From NCBI GenBank assembly GCA_031259655.1, contig JAIRLF010000153.1, positions 1 through 5,428 on the forward strand: a DNA stretch of 5,428 nucleotides. Reading direction: 5' to 3'. Shown one piece after another: positions 1 to 5,428 of the stretch; position 1 is the first letter of the stretch, and every line of letters begins with the position of its first letter. Source of the stretch: Prevotellaceae bacterium. Lineage in GTDB: Bacteria; Bacteroidota; Bacteroidia; Bacteroidales; UBA932. A program made the position numbers and the translations under genes. The notes under the pieces are model-generated. The model saw only the letters and a list, made by a program, of their open reading frames with translations. It had not been told where the DNA came from and searched no databases.

Positions 1-3000
1 CGTATTTTCATTATATTGTTGATTATATTATTTTTACCGCCGATAATTGTCAGTCTTCCATTTGTTCAGACCGCGATTGTAGGTTTAATATCCGACAAGT
101 TTTCGGAGCGGTTGCAAACGACGATAAGCGTTGAATCCGTCAACATTTCGTTTTTCAATCGTGTACGTCTCAACGGGGTATACATCGAAGACCTCGACAG
201 GGACACTTTGATGTACATTTCGCATTTAGACGCCGTTATCGGAAATCTACCCTTAAACGGGCGACCTCTTGCGCTCAACAAACTGCGCCTCACCGACGGA
301 ATATTTTGTCTACGAAGCGATTCCACAGGTACAAATATCACTAAAATAGTAAAAAAGCTGAAAAATCGGGACGAAAACGAAAGCATGGAGGAGGATGATA
401 ATGAACAGGCGGAAGATGTTACCGACGTCGAAGATATAATGGAAAGCACATTTAAAGTCAAGACTAAATCCCTGGAGCTAAAGAATTTCAGATACATCAT
501 GCAACTGAACGAAGCCCCTTCGGAAGAAGAACAGCCCGAAGGCATCATCTACAAAAACATGTCGGTAGCAAATATCAACCTTGAGGCTGACCGCATTGCC
601 ATCAAAAACGATACGTTAACGTTCAGAGTCAATGACTTTTCGTTTACCGAACGGTCGGGGCTGAATATAGTACAGATAACGGCGGACACCGGAATCATTT
701 GTTTTGGGAGAGAGGTAACACTCAGAGAGTTCAGGGTTATCGACGATTTTTCGAACATCAAGATGCGAAACCTGAGTTTGCTCTACAACGGAGGCAGTGA
801 TTTCAGCGATTTCATCAACAAAGTGAATTTTGTCGTAGATATTTACGATTCGCACGTCGATTTTAATACATTGGGGTATTTTGCGCCTGCGCTTAACCGG
901 ATACCTGTGGCGGCGAATTTCAACGGACAAATCACAGGTCATGTCGCCGATTTGCGAAGCGACAATTTTACTTTGGACATCCTCGACAAAACGTATATCA
1001 ACGGGCGTTTCAGCATATTCGGTTTGCCGGACATCGAAAGCACGATGATTTTTGTCGATTTGAAACATTTAGACACTCATTCCGACGATGTTACGGCAAT
1101 TGTGGAAGGAGTAACAGGCGAGCAGTTTGCCGGCAAAGAAATTTTGGATAAATTTGGAAACGTGCATTTTAACGGAACTTACACGGGACTTGTCAGCGAT
1201 TTTGTTTCGTACGGGTATCTGAGAAGCGCATTGGGCGTCATGGAGATGGATATTTTGTTTAAAAATCAAAATAATTCCACCAAATTCAGCGGCGAACTTG
1301 CAACCGCCGATTTCGATGCGGGAAAATTGCTTAGTTCCCAATTAATTGGTCATACAGGATTTAACATCGAAGTCGAAGGAACGATACAAAGCGGTGTAAA
1401 CGATATTTTCGGCGAAGGAAACATCTCGTTTTTAGAGTTTAACGATTATAAATACCGCAATGTCGAACTTGAAGGGCGTCTTGTCAATCAATCGTTCGAC
1501 GGCGAAGTGAAAATTTCGGAACCGAATCTTGAGCTTGATTTTAACGGAAATATAGACTTGGAAGGTCGAAACGGCGCTCCGATTTTCAAGTTCGACGCAA
1601 ATCTAAAACACGCCGACTTGGTGAAACTAAATTTCAATAAACGCGACACCGTTTCGATTGTCGATGCAAATATCAAAGCCAACTTCATGGCGTCAAGCAT
1701 ATTGGACTATGTCGGCGAACTGGTTGTTGACAGTTTGTCGTACACAGACACTCAGGGAAATGTCGATTTTGGAAAAATCGTACTGACCTCATACAATGAT
1801 GAAAACAGAAATTCTCTCTCGTTGAAGTCCGGTTTTATGGACGCCGAATATTTCGGACAGCGCGATTTGGGCGGTTTCGTCGACCAGCTGCAATATCTAT
1901 CGCAAAAGTATGTTCCCGAATTGTTTACTGCAACAACACCGAATCCTGCCAAACCTCTATCGAATTATGGATTCAAAGCGCAAATCAAAGAGGCAAAGGA
2001 TATTGTCCGAATCATTATGCCGGATTTGTATATCGAAAAAGGCACGCAATTGAGCGCCACAATCGATACGGGCGCCGTAATCAACATAGAGATAAATTCC
2101 GGCAAAATTTTGTACGGCGACAATCAAATTTCGGAGTTGAAACTCTTCTGTAACAACAAATTCGATTCGTTGCATATCAACATGTCCGGCAGTTTTGCAA
2201 CTCCATGGGCGGCGGTCAACAACTTCAATCTGAAAAACTCTGTTTTTCATGATAAAATACAGACATTCTTCTCGTTTATCGATTCTACAAACCAGTCGGA
2301 TACAGATATTTCTTTCGCTACGCGATTTTATCACAATCCCGAAACGAAAGATAAATTGTTGACAGAGGTATATATAGCCAAATCGAAGATAACATTTTTC
2401 GGTCAAGAATGGGATTTATCTCCGACAACCTTAAAAATCAGCGGCGATAAGTTTAGTGTCGAAGGGTTTAACATCAACAGAGAAGGGCAGCAAATCGAAA
2501 TTTCGGGAACAGCTTCGCAAAATTCTAACGATTCGTTGCGAATATTTCTTTCAAATTACAGACTTCGAGGAATTAACCAGTACATATCCTCGCTCGGATA
2601 TCAAATTGGCGGCAAAGTTTCCGGCGAAATCGACTTGTACGGATTATATGGCACGCCTTTCATTATTTCGAGCATACTGATTGATACTTTGGTTGTTAAT
2701 AGCGATACTATCGGCAATGTAGCGCTTGGAAGCATGTGGAACAACGACAAACAGTGCATTGATGTTACAAGCCGGATTTCGTATAACAACAAACTCTACT
2801 CTTCGATATATGGATACGTGTTTCCAAATTCGGGGGAAATTGATGCGGATGTCGAGGTTAAGAATTTTCAAATCAGAACTATAGAGCCGCTTATGTCCGA
2901 AATTTTATCGAATATAAACGGAATGTTAAACGGCAGCGTAAAAATCACCGGCACACTCACAAATCCCGATATTTCGGGCAAAATGAGTTTGGATAACGTG

Positions 3001-4449
3001 GGCTTGACCATCAATTATCTTAAAACTCACTATGTTGTGAATTCCAATATTGATATAACCGGTTCGAAAATAAGTATCTACAACGGACATATCAAAGATA
3101 TTGAGGGAAATACCGGAACGCTAAACATGAATTTGACGCATGATTATTTCAAAAACATAAAATTTAATGCAAGCGCTAATGTTACGAATTTCTTGAGTCT
3201 TAGCACAAAAAGCAACGATAATCCTCTGTTTTACGGAACGGCATACACATCGGGAGTTGTCAATTTAACAGGAAATCCCGACTTGATTAATTTGGCAATA
3301 ACCGCCGAAACAACTTCAAATACACTATTTTACATCCCATTATCCTCAACTTCGCAGGTTAAGGAATCCGATTTTCTGACTTTCGTCAACAGCAAGACAG
3401 TTTCGACCGAGGTACATCAAACGGAAACGGCTGTAGATAACGACAATAAAGAATCGAATATGAAACTGAGTTTCGATTTGGCTGTAACTCCAAAATCTGA
3501 AATACAAATACTTATCGACCCCAAAGTCGGCGATATACTCAGAGCGCGAGGCAACGGCAATCTCAAAATATACGTAGACCCCGCTCTGGAATTGTTCACT
3601 ATCACAGGCGATTACTCGATTGAAGAAGGCGATTACAATTTTACGCTTCCAAATTTCAGCATCGTATCCCGCAAATTCATGATAAACAAGGGCAGCCGGA
3701 TACGTTTTAACGGCGACGTTACGAATGCCGAGTTGAATGTTACAGCCTCATACAAGGAACGCGTATCTTTGGCGACACTGTTCCCTGACGACAGTTTGAG
3801 AAATCACCCTGTTGAATGCCAAATAGTTATTACAGGACGAATGACTAATCCTCTACTGAAATTCAACATTGATATTCACGACGTCGACCCCGAAAAAAAG
3901 GCTCAGTTCGCAAACCTTGTCAATACGGACGAAAAGATGACGCGACAGTTCCTTTCGTTGCTGGTACTCAGAGCTTTTTTGCCCGAACAGAATTTCGCTA
4001 CTCAGGATTTAGGTTCTACAACTTTGATGTATAACGCTTCGGAGTTGTTGTCGGGACAAATAGGAAATTTGATATCCATGTTTAATCTGCCTATTCCACT
4101 GGATGTCAATGTTGATTACACTTCCAATGCACATAATACCGTCGGCGCGGGCTTTGAAATCGATGTAAGCACTCAACTGTTCGACAGGGTGCTCCTCAAC
4201 GGAAGCGCAAGTAATACAACGACTTCAAATCGAAGTTTTGTAGGCGATATCGAAATGGAGGTTTTGCTTGGAAAAAATCAGAATACACGGTTCAAAGTAT
4301 TCTCGAAATCGCGCGACTACTTTTCCGACGATATGGAAAGTAACCGGAACGGAATAGGTCTGTCGTACCGTTCTCAGTTCGACAAGTTTATCGACATTTT
4401 CCGTCGTAAGAAAAAGAAAGATAAGGATAAAGAAAAAACACAAGATTGA
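1..4449 (+). CDS. tamB: TamB-like translocation/assembly module protein (AsmA superfamily), 5'-partial
   Basis: Probable inner-membrane-anchored periplasmic protein of the TamB/AsmA-like family, whose members form a long beta-rich groove reaching the outer membrane and are implicated in outer-membrane protein assembly and phospholipid transport. The frame is open from base 1 to the TGA at 4447-4449, giving 1482 codons. Numbering from base 1, residues 1-20 are a hydrophobic anchor (RIFIILLIILFLPPIIVSLP) followed by VQTAIVGLISDKFSERL, the usual family N-terminus. Residues 124-149 form an acidic low-complexity loop. The middle is beta-strand-rich, with recurring G-x-x-x-G or ITG-x-x-x-NP turns near 309, 871, 978-993, 1085 and 1275-1284. 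The conserved C-terminal TamB domain (old DUF490) runs from about 1158 to the end: FDLAVTPKSEIQILIDPK, GDYSIEEGDYNFTLPNFS (1203 on), VITGRMTNPLLKF and QFLSLLVLRAF (1316 on). The protein ends in a Lys-rich tail (1468-1479). The length suits Bacteroidota TamB proteins, which exceed the 1259 residues of E. coli TamB. The TTG at 16 is not a credible start because it lies inside the anchor; the true start is upstream. The family call is firm; the exact function in this organism is inferred. Confidence 0.93.
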   Translation, partial: RIFIILLIILFLPPIIVSLPFVQTAIVGLISDKFSERLQTTISVESVNISFFNRVRLNGVYIEDLDRDTLMYISHLDAVIGNLPLNGRPLALNKLRLTDGIFCLRSDSTGTNITKIVKKLKNRDENESMEEDDNEQAEDVTDVEDIMESTFKVKTKSLELKNFRYIMQLNEAPSEEEQPEGIIYKNMSVANINLEADRIAIKNDTLTFRVNDFSFTERSGLNIVQITADTGIICFGREVTLREFRVIDDFSNIKMRNLSLLYNGGSDFSDFINKVNFVVDIYDSHVDFNTLGYFAPALNRIPVAANFNGQITGHVADLRSDNFTLDILDKTYINGRFSIFGLPDIESTMIFVDLKHLDTHSDDVTAIVEGVTGEQFAGKEILDKFGNVHFNGTYTGLVSDFVSYGYLRSALGVMEMDILFKNQNNSTKFSGELATADFDAGKLLSSQLIGHTGFNIEVEGTIQSGVNDIFGEGNISFLEFNDYKYRNVELEGRLVNQSFDGEVKISEPNLELDFNGNIDLEGRNGAPIFKFDANLKHADLVKLNFNKRDTVSIVDANIKANFMASSILDYVGELVVDSLSYTDTQGNVDFGKIVLTSYNDENRNSLSLKSGFMDAEYFGQRDLGGFVDQLQYLSQKYVPELFTATTPNPAKPLSNYGFKAQIKEAKDIVRIIMPDLYIEKGTQLSATIDTGAVINIEINSGKILYGDNQISELKLFCNNKFDSLHINMSGSFATPWAAVNNFNLKNSVFHDKIQTFFSFIDSTNQSDTDISFATRFYHNPETKDKLLTEVYIAKSKITFFGQEWDLSPTTLKISGDKFSVEGFNINREGQQIEISGTASQNSNDSLRIFLSNYRLRGINQYISSLGYQIGGKVSGEIDLYGLYGTPFIISSILIDTLVVNSDTIGNVALGSMWNNDKQCIDVTSRISYNNKLYSSIYGYVFPNSGEIDADVEVKNFQIRTIEPLMSEILSNINGMLNGSVKITGTLTNPDISGKMSLDNVGLTINYLKTHYVVNSNIDITGSKISIYNGHIKDIEGNTGTLNMNLTHDYFKNIKFNASANVTNFLSLSTKSNDNPLFYGTAYTSGVVNLTGNPDLINLAITAETTSNTLFYIPLSSTSQVKESDFLTFVNSKTVSTEVHQTETAVDNDNKESNMKLSFDLAVTPKSEIQILIDPKVGDILRARGNGNLKIYVDPALELFTITGDYSIEEGDYNFTLPNFSIVSRKFMINKGSRIRFNGDVTNAELNVTASYKERVSLATLFPDDSLRNHPVECQIVITGRMTNPLLKFNIDIHDVDPEKKAQFANLVNTDEKMTRQFLSLLVLRAFLPEQNFATQDLGSTTLMYNASELLSGQIGNLISMFNLPIPLDVNVDYTSNAHNTVGAGFEIDVSTQLFDRVLLNGSASNTTTSNRSFVGDIEMEVLLGKNQNTRFKVFSKSRDYFSDDMESNRNGIGLSYRSQFDKFIDIFRRKKKKDKDKEKTQD
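4419..4449 (+). promoter_or_regulatory. Translation-coupling junction: A-rich leader and TTGA start/stop overlap
   Basis: The TTG start of the permease (4446-4448) overlaps the TGA stop of the TamB-like gene (4447-4449) within TTGA, a relative of the common ATGA overlap. The preceding bases (about 4409-4443) are almost all purine, mainly A, and contain no good GGAGG. Bacteroidota ribosomes are known to depend little on Shine-Dalgarno pairing and to favour A-rich, unstructured leaders, so this tract probably serves as the initiation region while also encoding the Lys-rich C-terminus of the upstream protein. The start choice rests on the in-frame TAA at 4428-4430 and on the permease N-terminus; the coupling is inferred from the overlap. 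Confidence 0.6.
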
Positions 4450-5428
4450 ATACGCTCGCAAGTAAATATAACCCGTTGTTTTTCACACTGCTCGGCTGTC
4501 TGTTGACGGTGTTGTTTGTCGTTGATTTAACGGTCGGCGCTGTTGAACTTTCGTTGAAGGAAGTATGGGATTCGTTTTTCGGCGAAGAAGCGAACGCCTC
4601 GAAAATCGTGTACAAATTTCGACTTCCCAAAGCCTGTGTAGCAGTCTTTACGGGAGTTTCGTTATCGGTAGCCGGCTTGCAGATGCAGACAATTTTCAGG
4701 AATCCGCTGGCAGACCCGTATGTGCTTGGCGTCAGTTCGGGCGCAGGATTGGGTGTTGCACTGTTCATTATGGGAGCGTCTTCGTTTGCGATTATAGAGT
4801 CGTTGCACGATTTGGGAACATACGCGGCGGCTTTGGGCGGCTCGTCGATAGTGTTGATTCTCATCCTGCTTGTATCGTCGCGGGTGAAAGATGTGATGTC
4901 GGTCTTGCTTCTCGGAGTGATGTTCGGCAGTGGAATATCGGCGATAATCAGTATTTTACAGTATTTTAGCGCAAGTTCCGGAGTGAAAAGCTATGTGATA
5001 TGGACAATGGGCAGTTTGGGCTCGGTAACGTCCGACAGAATCTTGTTGATGGGCTGCACTTTGCTTGCAGGCATTGCATTGTCGATATATTCTATCAAAC
5101 CGCTGAACGCGCTTTTGTTAGGCGAAAACTATGCCAAAAGCATGGGCGTCAATATCCGACGGTCGCGAAATATCGTGTTCTTAGGAACAAGCATATTGAC
5201 GGGAACGGCTACTGCTTTCTGTGGTCCAATCGGTTTTATCGGAATTGCTGTCCCGCATCTTACGAGGATGTTATTCCGCCAAGCCGACCATCGTATCCTT
5301 ATGCCCGGAACAATGCTAATCGGCGCATGTATAATGCTTTTGTGCGATGTCCTCTCGCAATGTGTTGTCAAAGATGCGACTTTGCCGATAAACTCTATTA
5401 CCGCTCTGCTCGGAATCCCTGTGATTAT
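4446..5428 (+). CDS. FecCD/BtuC-family ABC importer permease (iron-siderophore, haem or cobalamin), 3'-partial
   Basis: Inner-membrane permease of a type II ABC importer. It would dimerise, receive cargo from a periplasmic binding protein and couple to a BtuD/FecE-type ATPase. The TTG at 4446 gives 327 visible residues. An in-frame TAA at 4428-4430 and the lack of any ATG or GTG between it and 4446 leave TTG 4446 as the start that keeps the first membrane helix (about 11-29) and puts RLP at residue 59, close to its position in E. coli BtuC. Family motifs in order: RLPKACVAVFTGVSLSVAG (59 on), NPLADP (86-91), GVSSGAG (95-101), LLLGV (153-158 region), IWTMGSLGS (185 on), LLLGENYAKSMGV (223 on, the expected ATPase-contact region), CGPIGFIGIAVPHLTR (259-274) and LPINSITALLGIPVI (313-327). 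Hydrophobic segments fit the usual ten-helix topology. The family is about 325-345 residues long, so only the last 10-20 are missing beyond the edge. The substrate cannot be told from the permease alone: vitamin B12, haem and siderophores are all possible. No binding-protein gene precedes it; an ATPase gene may follow outside the window. Confidence 0.93.
   Translation, partial: MNTLASKYNPLFFTLLGCLLTVLFVVDLTVGAVELSLKEVWDSFFGEEANASKIVYKFRLPKACVAVFTGVSLSVAGLQMQTIFRNPLADPYVLGVSSGAGLGVALFIMGASSFAIIESLHDLGTYAAALGGSSIVLILILLVSSRVKDVMSVLLLGVMFGSGISAIISILQYFSASSGVKSYVIWTMGSLGSVTSDRILLMGCTLLAGIALSIYSIKPLNALLLGENYAKSMGVNIRRSRNIVFLGTSILTGTATAFCGPIGFIGIAVPHLTRMLFRQADHRILMPGTMLIGACIMLLCDVLSQCVVKDATLPINSITALLGIPVI

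Noticed and set aside
66..548. A 160-codon antisense open frame over the start of the TamB-like gene.
   Set aside because: It is Ser-rich, has no recognisable domain and lies wholly opposite a strongly supported gene. Antisense openness follows from the codon usage of the real gene. The same applies to the minus-strand frames at 616-1068, 1069-1341 and 1957-2406.
3894..3900. A slippery-type heptamer A-AAA-AAG lies exactly in the reading phase known for -1 frameshifting.
   Set aside because: It encodes the EKK of a DPEKKAQF segment that appears to belong to the conserved domain. A -1 shift would reach TAA at 4032-4034 and destroy the conserved C-terminus. I see no clear downstream stem-loop or upstream Shine-Dalgarno stimulator.
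4390..4500. Possible promoter or terminator between the two genes.
   Set aside because: The genes overlap, I see no hairpin followed by a T-run, and no convincing Bacteroidota TTTG / TAnnTTTG pair at suitable spacing.
4388..4864. A 158-codon antisense open frame across the gene junction.
   Set aside because: Its translation has no recognisable family and it lies opposite the conserved motifs of the permease, including NPLADP and GVSSGAG, which fix the coding strand and frame.
4565..4969. A plus-strand open frame of 134 codons starting with ATG inside the permease.
   Set aside because: It is out of frame with the permease, its translation is rich in Arg, Cys and Ser with no known motif, and the overlapping frame carries the complete series of FecCD signatures.
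1..5428. Possible undescribed defence, mobile or RNA-based system.
   Set aside because: Both genes belong to well-known envelope families, the coding density is complete, and no arrays, inverted-repeat ends, structured RNA candidates or orphan small genes are visible.
1..5428. Apparent absence of CTAG.
   Set aside because: CTAG is rare in most bacterial genomes, so its absence, unlike that of GATC and GGCC, is not informative.

Overview
This window looks like chromosomal sequence from a Bacteroidota bacterium, most likely of the order Bacteroidales. The reasons are the very long TamB-type protein of the Bacteroidota kind, a FecCD-type permease whose variant motifs (an IWTMGSLGS segment and an LPINSITALLG ending) are of the type I associate with that phylum, an AT-leaning composition, and A-rich rather than GGAGG-type sequence ahead of a gene start. 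No ribosomal or other marker gene is present, so a finer placement is not possible.

The layout is simple: two same-strand protein genes fill the window with no intergenic space. Positions 1-4449 hold a TamB-like (AsmA-superfamily) envelope protein whose true start lies upstream of the window. Positions 4446-5428 hold a BtuC/FecCD-family ABC importer permease that is complete at its N-terminus and cut by the window edge just before its expected C-terminus. The genes overlap by four bases (TTGA, a TTG start overlapping a TGA stop), so they are very probably co-transcribed and translationally coupled. I found no promoter, terminator, RNA gene, mobile element, CRISPR array or nucleotide repeat array.

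Functionally, the first product probably spans the periplasm from an inner-membrane anchor and serves outer-membrane biogenesis (protein assembly or phospholipid transport). The second forms the membrane channel of an importer for vitamin B12, haem or siderophore-type cargo that has crossed the outer membrane by TonB-dependent transport. Both act in the envelope, but a direct functional link is only inferred from the overlap.

I do not see a previously undescribed system here. The most unusual observation is compositional: reading the whole window I found no GATC and no GGCC tetranucleotide, although GAT, ATC, GGC and GCC are all common. This suggests selection against those words, as expected in a host that carries, or has long been exposed to, matching restriction systems.
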